Shown here one piece after another: positions 41,210-49,379 of a DNA stretch of 64,000 nucleotides. Location: positions 1-64,000 of the forward strand of contig JAFWNG010000007.1 in the NCBI GenBank assembly GCA_017510405.1. The letters are read 5' to 3'. The translations under genes were made by a program, and so were the position numbers. Every line of letters begins with the position of its first letter. Position 1 is the stretch's first letter. The notes below the pieces were generated by a model. That model was not told the DNA's origin. It saw nothing but the letters and a program-made list of their open reading frames with translations, and ran no database searches. The stretch comes from Solobacterium sp. (GTDB lineage Bacteria > Bacillota_I > Bacilli_A > Erysipelotrichales > Erysipelotrichaceae).

Positions 41210-41629
41210 TCACTCGTTTTTGAAAAAGTATTCAAACTTGCCTTCTGCCCAGTCGAGAATGCTCTGGGAGGAAACCCCTTCTTCCGGCAGATAGTATTCC
41301 GTATCGATCTGTACATACTCACGGTGGAAGGATACCTGGATCTCATCCGTGCCTGTCACTTTTTCAGCAGGATCAAAAATGATGCGGTACAGCCAGTCGC
41401 CTTCCTGATCTGCAGGTTCAACGGGCGACGCTTTCAGCCGCAGATCCGCAAAAGAACGCAGCAGGCTGATCTCACCGTCCACATACATTTCCGAACCGTC
41501 CGGCCGGATCAGTTTCGCGGCGGCACTCTCCCGGATCCGCTCAGACACATCTTTCTCTTTCGTACCGGTACAGCCGGTCAGAGCCGCTGCCAGCATGCAG
41601 ACCAGCACTGCTATTGTAATTCTTTTCAT
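41210..41629 (-). CDS. Small lipoprotein of unknown function
   Basis: A 139-residue lipoprotein: signal peptide at 1-17 with lipobox ALTGC, then a soluble domain of about 115 residues (LLRSFADLRLKASPVEPADQ; VSFHREYVQIDTEYYLP) that I do not recognise. The start at 41629 is chosen by CGGAGAC and by the lysine-led signal peptide; the longer frame upstream is rejected. Last gene of the flavodoxin/DUF362 series, 73 bases after the permease. Confidence 0.7.
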   Translation of the reverse strand: MKRITIAVLVCMLAAALTGCTGTKEKDVSERIRESAAAKLIRPDGSEMYVDGEISLLRSFADLRLKASPVEPADQEGDWLYRIIFDPAEKVTGTDEIQVSFHREYVQIDTEYYLPEEGVSSQSILDWAEGKFEYFFKNE

Positions 41630-41702
41630 TTTTGTCTCCGCATTCATCCTTATATGCTGTATGGATCCGTTTCCCGCACTCTGATGCAGGTATTCATTCA
41701 TC

Positions 41703-42614
41703 TCAGAAGAAACTGCTGATCAGAAGACCGGCGATGAGCGAATACAGCATGATATAGACAATATAGCACGCGAATCGCTTCCACCCCATGCAGATCTTCA
41801 GCGCACCGAGATTAGTGATCTTGGTCGCCGGTCCGGTGATCATAAAGGCCGCCGCGCTGCCGAGGCTCATCCCTTCCGCAAGCCAGCTCTGCAGAAGCGG
41901 GATCGTACCGCCGCCGCAGGCATACAGCGGAACGCCGATCGTCGCCGCCATCAGGATTCCCCACGCTTCATTCCCGCCGAAGATATTTACCATCACATCC
42001 TGCGGAACATATCTCTGAAATAACGCCGACAGCAGGATGCCGAACAGAAAATACAGTCCGGTCGCTTTCACATTTCTCCATACATTCAGCAGATACCGTA
42101 CCAGCAGATCCGGATGCGTATCCCGGCTTTCCCGTTCCCGGAACCCGGTGAAATCGAAGAATTCCCGCTCCCGGCAGAACAGAAAGACGAGCAAACCGGC
42201 GCCGATGCCACAAAAGAAACATGTCACGATGCGTACCGAAAGAGCTGCTGTACCAAGCGCAGCGCTGTAAATGATCAGCTGCGGATTCAGCAGGATAGAC
42301 GCGGTCATAAAGGCTGCGATCCAGTCTTCCCGCATTCCCTGCTTTCGGAAAGATGCCGCGATCGGCACCGTACCGTACATGCAGAGCGGCGAAGCAATGC
42401 CAAGCAGGCATGCCGGGATAATACCCAGCACACCCCATTTTTCCTTCTGCAGTCCCGCAAACAGTCCGTGGATCCGGTCTTTGGCAAATACAGATACCAG
42501 CGATCCTATGAGCATGCCCAGGATCCAGTACCAGAAGATCTGACGGAACTGCACTTCGAAGTAATACCAGATGTAGATCAGTTCCCGGGAAAGAACTGTC
42601 CAGAGATCACTCAT
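41703..42614 (-). CDS. PF03773-family permease (ArsP/DUF318-like)
   Basis: A 303-residue membrane protein with about eight to ten helices. Two repeat signatures of the family are visible: SPLCMYGTVPIAASF near residue 75 and PLYACGGGTIPLLQSWLAEG near 230, plus ITGPATKITNLGAL near 260. Family members export organoarsenicals or other small solutes; bacterial homologues often accompany redox-active proteins. The gene overlaps the DUF362 lipoprotein gene by eight bases. Substrate unknown. Confidence 0.85.
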   Translation of the reverse strand: MSDLWTVLSRELIYIWYYFEVQFRQIFWYWILGMLIGSLVSVFAKDRIHGLFAGLQKEKWGVLGIIPACLLGIASPLCMYGTVPIAASFRKQGMREDWIAAFMTASILLNPQLIIYSAALGTAALSVRIVTCFFCGIGAGLLVFLFCREREFFDFTGFRERESRDTHPDLLVRYLLNVWRNVKATGLYFLFGILLSALFQRYVPQDVMVNIFGGNEAWGILMAATIGVPLYACGGGTIPLLQSWLAEGMSLGSAAAFMITGPATKITNLGALKICMGWKRFACYIVYIMLYSLIAGLLISSFF

Positions 42615-43641
42615 CGATGTTTACCAGTGTGTATTTCCGGCTGCCCAGGCCGATCTTTTCGGCATGTTCCAGAGTATGAAGACCGTTCTGCCGTTCAATT
42701 CTACGGATCAGAGATCCGCTGTCCGGCGCCTGATATACGAGGTCGATGCATGCCTGATCCACCGCTACAGGATCCGTGCCGGCAAGAATGCCGATGTCAT
42801 GCATATCCGGCTCGGCGGGGTTTCCGTCACAGTCGCAGTCCACCGACAGACGGTTCATCACATTGATGTAGATGATATGCTCTGCGCCGACATGATCACG
42901 CACACCCGTCACCATTTCCCCCAGCGCTTCCAGCCAGGCATCCTGGTCACTGTACCAGATACTGCCGCTGGTTTTCGTTCCTGCGGTATGAACATAGACT
43001 TTTCCGCTCGGCGAAGACATACCGATGGCGACGTTCTTGATCGCACCGCCGAAGCCAGCCATGGCATGTCCCTTGAAATGGGACAGGATCACCCAGTTGG
43101 TATAGTTCTCCGCATGACTTCCGACGATCGCGCGGTCCAGTCTGCTTCCGCCTGTTACCGGCCATTCGACTTCGCCGTCCTCATCCAGCAGATCGAAATC
43201 CGCAATGGCTGTGAAGCCGTGGTCTTCGGCGACCTGCTTATGCATGGCCGCGCTCGAACGCGAGCCGCCGTAGGCAGTATTGCATTCCACGATCGTACCG
43301 TTCACCTTCTGTACCAGATCTTTGATCAGTTCCGGACGAAGATAATTGCTTGCGGGCGGTTCACCCGTAGAGATCTTCACAGCGGTCTTACCGGACGGTT
43401 CCCAGGCAAGCGCTTCATACACTCTGACCAGTCCTTCCGGTGAGATATCAGACGTAAAGAATACGACGGGAAGTTCTCCGGACGTTTCCCGGGGATCTGT
43501 GCTTTGTTCATTCGTGCCGGCAGGTTCCTGCGTCTGTTCATCATTCGCGGAAGATGCGGCAGATGAAGCGGATGTCTTTGATCCGCAGGCAGTCAGAAAC
43601 AGCGCTGCGGACAGTGCTGCTGTCAGTAAAAATTTCTTCAT
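42607..43641 (-). CDS. DUF362 domain lipoprotein
   Basis: A 344-residue lipoprotein: signal peptide at 1-18 (lipobox LTACG), a Ser/Ala/Glu linker to about 60, then a DUF362 domain with YGGSRSSAAMHKQVAEDHGF, LSHFKGHAMAGFGGAIKNVA and GTDPVAVDQACIDLVY. DUF362 proteins are often linked to ferredoxin-type redox chemistry, but no [4Fe-4S] motif is present in this one; DCDCDGNPAEP near 270 could bind a metal. Start at 43641 follows AGGTGACC. Outside the membrane by its lipobox. Role inferred from the redox neighbours. Confidence 0.82.
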   Translation of the reverse strand: MKKFLLTAALSAALFLTACGSKTSASSAASSANDEQTQEPAGTNEQSTDPRETSGELPVVFFTSDISPEGLVRVYEALAWEPSGKTAVKISTGEPPASNYLRPELIKDLVQKVNGTIVECNTAYGGSRSSAAMHKQVAEDHGFTAIADFDLLDEDGEVEWPVTGGSRLDRAIVGSHAENYTNWVILSHFKGHAMAGFGGAIKNVAIGMSSPSGKVYVHTAGTKTSGSIWYSDQDAWLEALGEMVTGVRDHVGAEHIIYINVMNRLSVDCDCDGNPAEPDMHDIGILAGTDPVAVDQACIDLVYQAPDSGSLIRRIERQNGLHTLEHAEKIGLGSRKYTLVNIDE

Positions 43642-43651
43642 ATCGGTCACC

Positions 43652-44185
43652 TCACAGGCTTCTGCCAAGCTGGTACGCTTCCTGCGGAACTCGGCTGTGT
43701 TTCGTCATCGCCGGTGTTCCGCATCCGTATCCAAGCACCATTCCCATATCTTCCAGTCCTATATAACGGACAAGCGTTTTATAGTGCGTTTCCAGAGCGT
43801 CAAACGTCCAGTCCTCCGCGTTCCATGCGACGGTAAGTAGCGCGGACTTCAGATGTCTGCTGTTCAGACTGCTGTTATACGCGCAGAAGCGGTCGATGAC
43901 GGTCTTCAGCTGCGCGCTCATGCCGTAGTAATACAGCGGTGTCGCAAAAACGACCATATCGGAAGCCAGCAGTTTATTCCGGATCATTTCCACGTCGTCC
44001 TTCTGTACGCACGGTCCTTCATACCCGCATCGTACACATCCGATGCACGGATGGATATCCGCATGGCACACGTCGATCACGTCGCACGTATGCCCTGCCT
44101 CTTCCGCTCCCCGGACAAACTCTTTTACAAGAATGCCTGTCGAACCGTTTCTGTTCGGGCTTCCCATCAGTACTGTAATTTTCAT
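43652..44185 (-). CDS. Iron-sulfur flavoprotein (Isf)-like flavodoxin
   Basis: A 177-residue FMN-dependent reductase-fold protein: VLMGSPNRNGSTGILVKEF binds FMN at the N-terminus and FATPLYYYGMSAQLKTVIDR near residue 80 is the NADPH-FMN reductase signature. Between them HPCIGCVRCGYEGPC carries CX2CX2CX5C, the compact cluster motif of Isf proteins, so a [4Fe-4S] beside FMN is likely. Cytosolic. It sits between the DUF362 lipoprotein (ten bases) and the triple-fusion gene (twelve bases). Confidence 0.85.
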   Translation of the reverse strand: MKITVLMGSPNRNGSTGILVKEFVRGAEEAGHTCDVIDVCHADIHPCIGCVRCGYEGPCVQKDDVEMIRNKLLASDMVVFATPLYYYGMSAQLKTVIDRFCAYNSSLNSRHLKSALLTVAWNAEDWTFDALETHYKTLVRYIGLEDMGMVLGYGCGTPAMTKHSRVPQEAYQLGRSL

Positions 44186-44197
44186 TTCCGCCTCCTG

Positions 44198-46324
44198 TTA
44201 ATGCTCGATTCCGTTTGCGTCAAGCCACGCGGACACATCGTCCGGAAGAGCTGCGCCGCCGGAATAATGGATCGATAAGCCTTCCCCCATCACTGCGTCC
44301 GGGGCAAGCTTTGCAATTGCGGTAAGACTCTGTCCGAACCTTCCGCCGCCGTGCGAACAGAACGGAAGGATCGTTTTCCCGGAAAAGTCATATTCCTCCA
44401 GGAACGACGCGACCGGCATCGGAATGGATGCCCACCAGTTCGGATATCCCAGCAGGACGATCTCATAGTCTTCCATGTTTTCCACATGATCGGACAGTTC
44501 CGGTCTTGCCTGTCTGTGCTGGTCTTCCTGCGCTTCCATCAATACCGTGCTGTAGTCGGTCGAATACGGCACAGCCGGAACGATCTCAAAGATGTCTGCG
44601 CCGGTCTGACGGCGGATCTCCTCTGCGGCGCCGCGGGTATTTCCTCCCCATGAGAAATACGCGATCAGGATCTTCCCGCTTTTCTCACTCTCCGGAACGG
44701 TTTCGTATGCTTTTACGATCCCGTTACGGGGAGCTGCGTTTCGAACCAGACGGATGCCGAGATTATAGCTTCGCATATCTTCCTGCCCGGCGGCGCGGTA
44801 GGCACTGCGCATGTTCTTGGCAAAGTCATTCCATCCGCCCCCGCGGTATATATGCCGGGTGCCGGAGGCAGGTCCGGTCGGGTCTGTGACTGCGGCGGTG
44901 TCATAGGCGCCGTAATGATCCCAGCACCATTCATTGACATTCCCGTGCATGTCGTAAAGTCCCCATACATTGGGTTCAAAGCTTCCCGTCTTTACAGTCG
45001 TCTGGCGGTATTCGCCGGGCTTTGCCTCGAGCACGGAATTATCGAAATAATTCTCTTCGATCTCATACGGATAATGACCGTAGAAGTTGGCTTCTGTGGC
45101 ATCCATGGACTTTTCCGTATTGAACGGTGTAAGTGTACCGGCACGGCAGGCATATTCCCACTCCGCTTCTGTCGGCAGCCGGTACCCGTCCGCGCTGAGG
45201 TCCCAGCTTACGCCTTCTTCTGTTACCGTATATACCGGCGTCAGGCCTTCGTCAGTGCTCTTCGCATTGGCAAACCGTACAGCTTCCAGCCACGAGATAT
45301 TCTCTGCCGGCAGGTCGTCCCCGCTGAAAGCAAAAGGTGTCTCGCCGGTCAGCCGTGTATATTCCATCTGTGTTGTTTCGTACGGATCCATGTAAAACGC
45401 CGATACAGTCACGTCATGCGGTGTTTCATCTTCGATCCGCCAGTTTTCGGTTTCCGGACTTCCCATCCGGAACGTGCCTCCCGAAATCAGTATGAATCCG
45501 TCGTCGACCGATTTCTGTTCTGTATCTGCCGGCGCAGCTGTTTCCTGCGGCTTTGGACTGCCGGTATCTGCCGGTGCCGTAGAACTGCTTCTGTTGATGA
45601 TCATGTCTGCCGCAAGACCGGTGAGGACCGCCGCAGTCACCAGAAGAACTGGATGCACGGTCCGCTGATCATCTTTCTGTCTGTTCCGGAACAGTACTGC
45701 TGTCTCGGTACCGATGAAAGCCCAGAACAGCAGGATCAGGATGTTTTCCAGAAATACCAGCAGCCAGGACTTTTCATAGTCCAGGAACGCAAACGGCACC
45801 CGGAACAGCATATAATCCGGAATGCTGTTTTTCAGGAAAAAGAAGAAACCGGCTGCGGCGATGCCGCAGAAGACAAGAGACAGGACATTCCTTCTGCCCG
45901 CTTTCTTCGTAAATGCCGCGGTCATTGCCGGGATATGCAGTCCCAGGTGCACGCCCATCAGTACAAACGACCAGTGCGACATGGAAAGATGCATACTTCT
46001 GGCAAAAGACACGGATGCCATACCGTACAGGAACGGTACGGCATATCCGCTCATCGACATTCCGCAGAACGCTGTAACGGCAAAGGACAGCAGCAGTGCG
46101 ATCGTGATTCCTGTCGATACCATCCGGTACGCATTGTATTTTCCTTTGAGCAGAGCACCGTACCATCGTCTGTTCAGGATCTGATGGATCACGACAAGAA
46201 CGGTCATCCCGATGCCGATCCACTCGTGCGCCATTTCTCCGGTCACCTGATATGCCATCAGGCACAGCAGAGCGATCGTCATACAGATATCTGTCAGATG
46301 CCTTGCCATTTTACGATCATGCAT
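44198..46324 (-). CDS. DUF4405 membrane domain - SUMF1/FGE-like domain - flavodoxin fusion
   Basis: A 708-residue three-part protein. Residues 1-260: DUF4405-type membrane domain of several helices with His pairs (HEWIGIGMTVLVVIHQIL; MHLSMSHW; GVHLGLHIP), as in haem-b membrane proteins. Residues about 285-545: a SUMF1/formylglycine-generating-enzyme fold (ISGGTFRMGS, RLPTEAEWEYACRAG, NVWGLYDMHGNVNEWCWDH, YRGGGWNDF). Its end lacks the paired catalytic cysteines of true FGE. Residues 560-708: flavodoxin (KILIAYFSWGGNTRGAAEEI, GYPNWWASIPMPV). Start at 46324 follows AGGAGAACGGC. The topology and role are inferred: it could move electrons across the membrane. Confidence 0.82.
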   Translation of the reverse strand: MHDRKMARHLTDICMTIALLCLMAYQVTGEMAHEWIGIGMTVLVVIHQILNRRWYGALLKGKYNAYRMVSTGITIALLLSFAVTAFCGMSMSGYAVPFLYGMASVSFARSMHLSMSHWSFVLMGVHLGLHIPAMTAAFTKKAGRRNVLSLVFCGIAAAGFFFFLKNSIPDYMLFRVPFAFLDYEKSWLLVFLENILILLFWAFIGTETAVLFRNRQKDDQRTVHPVLLVTAAVLTGLAADMIINRSSSTAPADTGSPKPQETAAPADTEQKSVDDGFILISGGTFRMGSPETENWRIEDETPHDVTVSAFYMDPYETTQMEYTRLTGETPFAFSGDDLPAENISWLEAVRFANAKSTDEGLTPVYTVTEEGVSWDLSADGYRLPTEAEWEYACRAGTLTPFNTEKSMDATEANFYGHYPYEIEENYFDNSVLEAKPGEYRQTTVKTGSFEPNVWGLYDMHGNVNEWCWDHYGAYDTAAVTDPTGPASGTRHIYRGGGWNDFAKNMRSAYRAAGQEDMRSYNLGIRLVRNAAPRNGIVKAYETVPESEKSGKILIAYFSWGGNTRGAAEEIRRQTGADIFEIVPAVPYSTDYSTVLMEAQEDQHRQARPELSDHVENMEDYEIVLLGYPNWWASIPMPVASFLEEYDFSGKTILPFCSHGGGRFGQSLTAIAKLAPDAVMGEGLSIHYSGGAALPDDVSAWLDANGIEH

Positions 46325-46344
46325 TTGCCGTTCTCCTGTTCTCT

Positions 46345-46974
46345 TTACTGTATGCTTTCGATCCATGCGCGGATGTCATCTTCCGCTGTGCCGGCGCTGA
46401 ACCGTTTTCCTTCCAGCCAGCTGCCGCTGCCTGCGCGCTCTTCAAGATTCTTTCCGCTTCTTCCAAGTCCGCTGCTGGAAGATGTGCAGAACGGAATCAT
46501 CGTGATCCCGCTGAAATCATATGCCTCGGCAAACGTATCCATGATGCGCGGCTCTTCGCCCCACCAGATGGGATAGCCGATATAGATCCTGGTATATCCT
46601 TCCAGGGATACGGCTTCACTGCCGATCTCCGGCCGTACAGAGGCATCGTTCTGTTCCAGTGTCGTGCGGCTGCTGCTGTCATGCCAGTTCAGGTCCGCTT
46701 CGGAATATTCCTGCGCAGCTTTGATCTCATACAGATCTGCCGCTTCGATCTTAGCGATCTTCTCCGCAATGTCTTTCGTCGTTCCGGTCGCGGAGAAATA
46801 GACCACCAGGACCTTCTCCTGCGGTTCTTCTTCTGCCGGTTTCTCTTCCGGTTCTTTTTCTTCCTCTTTCGCGGAGGAACGCTCCTCAGCTGATCGTGCT
46901 TCGGAGCCTGCTGTACATGCCGTAAGACCGGTCACCAGCAGAAACATCATGAATATCTGTAATACTCGTTTCAT
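46345..46974 (-). CDS. Flavodoxin lipoprotein
   Basis: A 209-residue lipoprotein: signal peptide at 1-17 with lipobox LTACT, a charged linker of Glu/Lys/Pro (about 25-50), then a flavodoxin domain. VVYFSATGTTKDIAEKIAK binds the FMN phosphate; IYIGYPIWWGEEPRIMDTF and MIPFCTSSSSGLG are the second and third loops. Surface-exposed flavodoxin is unusual because most flavodoxins are cytosolic. It is 18 bases from the cytosolic flavodoxin gene and 20 from the triple-fusion gene. Confidence 0.85.
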   Translation of the reverse strand: MKRVLQIFMMFLLVTGLTACTAGSEARSAEERSSAKEEEKEPEEKPAEEEPQEKVLVVYFSATGTTKDIAEKIAKIEAADLYEIKAAQEYSEADLNWHDSSSRTTLEQNDASVRPEIGSEAVSLEGYTRIYIGYPIWWGEEPRIMDTFAEAYDFSGITMIPFCTSSSSGLGRSGKNLEERAGSGSWLEGKRFSAGTAEDDIRAWIESIQ

Positions 46975-46992
46975 ATTTTCCTCTTTTCTCTG

Positions 46993-47472
46993 TTACAGGA
47001 CTGTTTCCAGCCATTTCCGGATCTCCGCCTCATTCGGACGGTTGATCTGTACGCCTTTTACCCAGCGCACGTCACCGCTGACGTTCTTATGCAGCGCAGT
47101 ATCGCTTCTGCCGACGCCGCTGCCGCCGGACGTACAGAACGGTACGATCGTTTTCCCGGAGAAGTCATAGCTTTCCAGGAATGTTTCAATAATACGCGGT
47201 GCGATGCCCCACCAGATCGGGAAGCCGATGATCACCGTATCATACGCGTCCATATCTGCGACCCGGTTTCTGACTGCGGGTCTTGCGGATGCGTCGTTCA
47301 TCTCCACGCTGCTGCGGCTGTTTCTGTCCATCCAGTCCAGATCCGCTGCTGTATACCGTTCTTCCGGTTCGATTTCAAAGAAATCACCGCCGCTGATCCG
47401 GGCGATCTCCTGACCGATCCGTCTTGTTACTCCGCTTGCGGAGAATACTGTCACCAATACTTTTTCTGCCAT
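46993..47472 (-). CDS. Flavodoxin-family protein
   Basis: A 159-residue cytosolic flavodoxin. LVTVFSASGVTRRIGQEIAR near residue 5 is the phosphate loop, IIGFPIWWGIAPRIIETFL near 82 and VPFCTSGGSGVG near 111 complete the FMN site, the same architecture as the lipoprotein version next door, suggesting duplication. Start at 47472 follows GAAGGAG; the longer frame upstream overlaps tetR and is rejected. First structural gene after tetR. Confidence 0.88.
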   Translation of the reverse strand: MAEKVLVTVFSASGVTRRIGQEIARISGGDFFEIEPEERYTAADLDWMDRNSRSSVEMNDASARPAVRNRVADMDAYDTVIIGFPIWWGIAPRIIETFLESYDFSGKTIVPFCTSGGSGVGRSDTALHKNVSGDVRWVKGVQINRPNEAEIRKWLETVL

Positions 47473-47521
47473 AATCGTCTGTTCTCCTTCCTGTTCTGTT
47501 TTCAATTCCTTCCGCTGTCCG

Positions 47522-48145
47522 TCACGCTCCGAGAAGCCGGACGATACAGCGGAATGTGAGTTCATAAATGGTCTGATATGCAAACGCAATGCCTGCATCT
47601 TCCATCGCTGTTTTCTGTTTTTCCGTTACCGCAGTATACGGATAGATGCCGAACATGAACGGAAAGAACTCATAGATGAACTCTTTCCTTTCTTCGCTGC
47701 TTACCTGCGGACAGAATTTCTCAAGAATGCGATCGATGTTTGCAATCGATTTTCCATAGGCAGTCTTGAAGTCTGTGAGAAGTTCCTGTCTGCTGTTGGC
47801 TTCCATATCATACGTATTCATCGCCAGGAGTTTCAGAAGCTGTTCCCTCTTCTCCAGAGAATGTGCAATTTCCTCCGCTATCTGCCTCTTTGTCAATTTT
47901 CTGTTTTCTTCAATGATTTTTGCGAGATCCTCGTTCCAGCGTTTGTACTCCAGTTCAAACAAGGCAAGAAATATCTCTTCCTTTGTCTGAAAATAGTTGT
48001 AGATCGTCGGCCGTGAGAAAGACGTCACGTTTCCGATCTCTTTCAGCGTGATCTCCCGGAAACTCATTGTCTGATATAGTTTCTCGCAGGCATGTATAAT
48101 TTCCTCTTTGCGGGCTGCTGTCCGTTCAAGCGATCCTTTTGGCAT
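47522..48145 (-). CDS. TetR-family repressor
   Basis: A 207-residue regulator: N-terminal HTH at about 10-55 (REITLKEIGNVTSFSRPTIY then NYFQTKEEIF) and a helical ligand-binding domain. Start at 48145 is set by AAAGGAACAGAT; the frame can extend 14 codons upstream without a ribosome site. Two matching palindromes lie in its own promoter, so it probably represses itself and the flavodoxin series downstream. Ligand unknown. Confidence 0.9.
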   Translation of the reverse strand: MPKGSLERTAARKEEIIHACEKLYQTMSFREITLKEIGNVTSFSRPTIYNYFQTKEEIFLALFELEYKRWNEDLAKIIEENRKLTKRQIAEEIAHSLEKREQLLKLLAMNTYDMEANSRQELLTDFKTAYGKSIANIDRILEKFCPQVSSEERKEFIYEFFPFMFGIYPYTAVTEKQKTAMEDAGIAFAYQTIYELTFRCIVRLLGA

Positions 48146-48178
48146 ATCTGTTCCTTTCCTGCATCTCTGCAGTTTGCA

Positions 48179-48227
48179 TTCTGACATCGTGTCAGAAGTA
48201 GTATAGCGTATTCTGACACCGTGTCAA
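48179..48227 (-). promoter_or_regulatory. tetR/redox operon promoter with twin operators
   Basis: Minus strand: -35 TTGACA (48222-48227), 16-base spacer, -10 TATACT (48200-48205). Operator 1 TGACACGGTGTCA (48214-48226) overlaps the -35; operator 2 TTCTGACACGATGTCAGAA (48179-48197) follows the -10. Both share TGACA-N3-TGTCA. Confidence 0.85.
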
Positions 48228-48263
48228 TAATTTAACACACATTCTTCAGATATTTCACGGATA

Positions 48264-48316
48264 TAAAAAAACCGCAGCGGAAACGGTATTTTTACCTGTT
48301 CTGTCCGCTCTGCGGG
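48264..48316 (-). terminator. Terminator of the prephenate dehydratase operon
   Basis: Minus strand: CCGCAGAGCGGA pairs with TCCGCTGCGG (one bulged base) around a long loop, followed by seven T. It lies after the NQO-like gene and before the tetR promoter. Confidence 0.8.
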
Positions 48317-48343
48317 TCATCTGTCTGAAGTGGTCATCTTTTC

Positions 48344-48958
48344 TCAGATGCTCTTTCCGCTCACTGTAGTCTGCGCAAAGAGATTCTTTCCCCTGTCATA
48401 TGCTTTCTGAAGATTCCTGTTCCAGTTTCTCTCACGAAGTTCATTTTCTCTTGAAGTATTCCCGAAAACAACAAACTCCATTTCTTTTGCGCGTCCGTAC
48501 AGTCTGTCGCCCAGCATCACTCTTTTCATGCTGTCCAGAAGTCCGAACTGTTCGAGATGCTCTAAAGAATTCCCTGCCGAACAGAGTATGATCGCTTTAT
48601 CCAGCATCTTCATGGTCTTTTCGCCGTATGCAAATCCATACGTCCAGACCCGGTCAAACCATCCCGCCAGTTTCGCCGGCGCTTCCGTCCAGAACACCGG
48701 ATAGATGAACGCGATTGCATCGGCCGAATTGATCTTTTCCTGTTCCGCACGTACATCCTCAGCAGGTTCCAGTGTATTTCTGTAGTAAGCATCCCTGAGA
48801 TATTCCTGTTCCGTCATAGACGGATCAAAATTCATTTTGTAGAGATCTGAGATCATGTATTCATTGCCGGAATCCGTGATGCCCCGGATAAACGCATCAC
48901 ACATCTTCTTTGTGAAAGAATCCTCTGACGGATGACAATACACAATAAACACTTTCAT
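48344..48958 (-). CDS. NAD(P)H dehydrogenase (quinone)-type flavoprotein (NQO/YwrO-like)
   Basis: A 204-residue flavodoxin-fold oxidoreductase. VYCHPSEDSFTKKMCDAFIR near residue 6 is the family start, ADAIAFIYPVFWTEAPAKLA near 80 and FDRVWTYGFAYG near 102 are the FAD/FMN and quinone-site segments. Family members reduce quinones or nitro compounds by two electrons. Last gene of the four-gene operon with the lipoprotein prephenate dehydratase; three bases from the preceding gene. Confidence 0.87.
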   Translation of the reverse strand: MKVFIVYCHPSEDSFTKKMCDAFIRGITDSGNEYMISDLYKMNFDPSMTEQEYLRDAYYRNTLEPAEDVRAEQEKINSADAIAFIYPVFWTEAPAKLAGWFDRVWTYGFAYGEKTMKMLDKAIILCSAGNSLEHLEQFGLLDSMKRVMLGDRLYGRAKEMEFVVFGNTSRENELRERNWNRNLQKAYDRGKNLFAQTTVSGKSI

Positions 48959-48961
48959 GCA

Positions 48962-49360
48962 TTAATCCTCTGGTATGTTCTTTTTTTCACGTTTCCTGCG
49001 TCTCTGTTGCCGGTTGTTCTTTTCGGATTCAAACAGTTCAACGGCAGCGTCTGTCAGTTCATCCGGCCATTGCCTGCCGCTCTTCATCACTTTCGCCCAG
49101 GGGCAGAGTGTTTCATACTCATCATCAAATACAACGGTATACGGCGGTCCGCAGCGGTCATCCACAGCCATATATAAATGCCTGCCGTTATACATAATAC
49201 TGCCGGCGTCTCCTTCGCTCATCTGTTCGTCCAGCTGATCGTAGATCTCTTTTGTCAGTTCAAACAGGTGATATGACTGTATACCGCCGTATTCACCGAA
49301 ATACCGGCCGGTCTCCTCATTCCGGCAGGCTTTCCAGCCGTCCCCTTTTTTAAACTGCAT
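48962..49360 (-). CDS. Hypothetical protein (132 aa)
   Basis: I do not recognise this family. A soluble protein with an acidic-aromatic body (RYFGEYGGIQSYHLFELTKE; CGPPYTVVFDDEYETLCPWA) and a strongly basic tail (NNRQQRRRKREKK). Start follows AGGAGGCAATACGC. It lies 19 bases after the prephenate dehydratase gene and is surely co-transcribed with it. Confidence 0.65.
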   Translation of the reverse strand: MQFKKGDGWKACRNEETGRYFGEYGGIQSYHLFELTKEIYDQLDEQMSEGDAGSIMYNGRHLYMAVDDRCGPPYTVVFDDEYETLCPWAKVMKSGRQWPDELTDAAVELFESEKNNRQQRRRKREKKNIPED

Positions 49361-49379
49361 GCGTATTGCCTCCTGCCAT

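Noticed and set aside
44890-45480. Active formylglycine-generating enzyme
   Set aside because: The SUMF1 fold is clear but I see no catalytic cysteine pair near its C-terminal end and no sulfatase gene in the window.
44852-46576. A 574-codon open frame on the plus strand
   Set aside because: It lies antisense to the fusion gene and to part of the lipoprotein flavodoxin gene, has no ribosome site and no recognisable motif. It is a by-product of codon bias at moderate GC.
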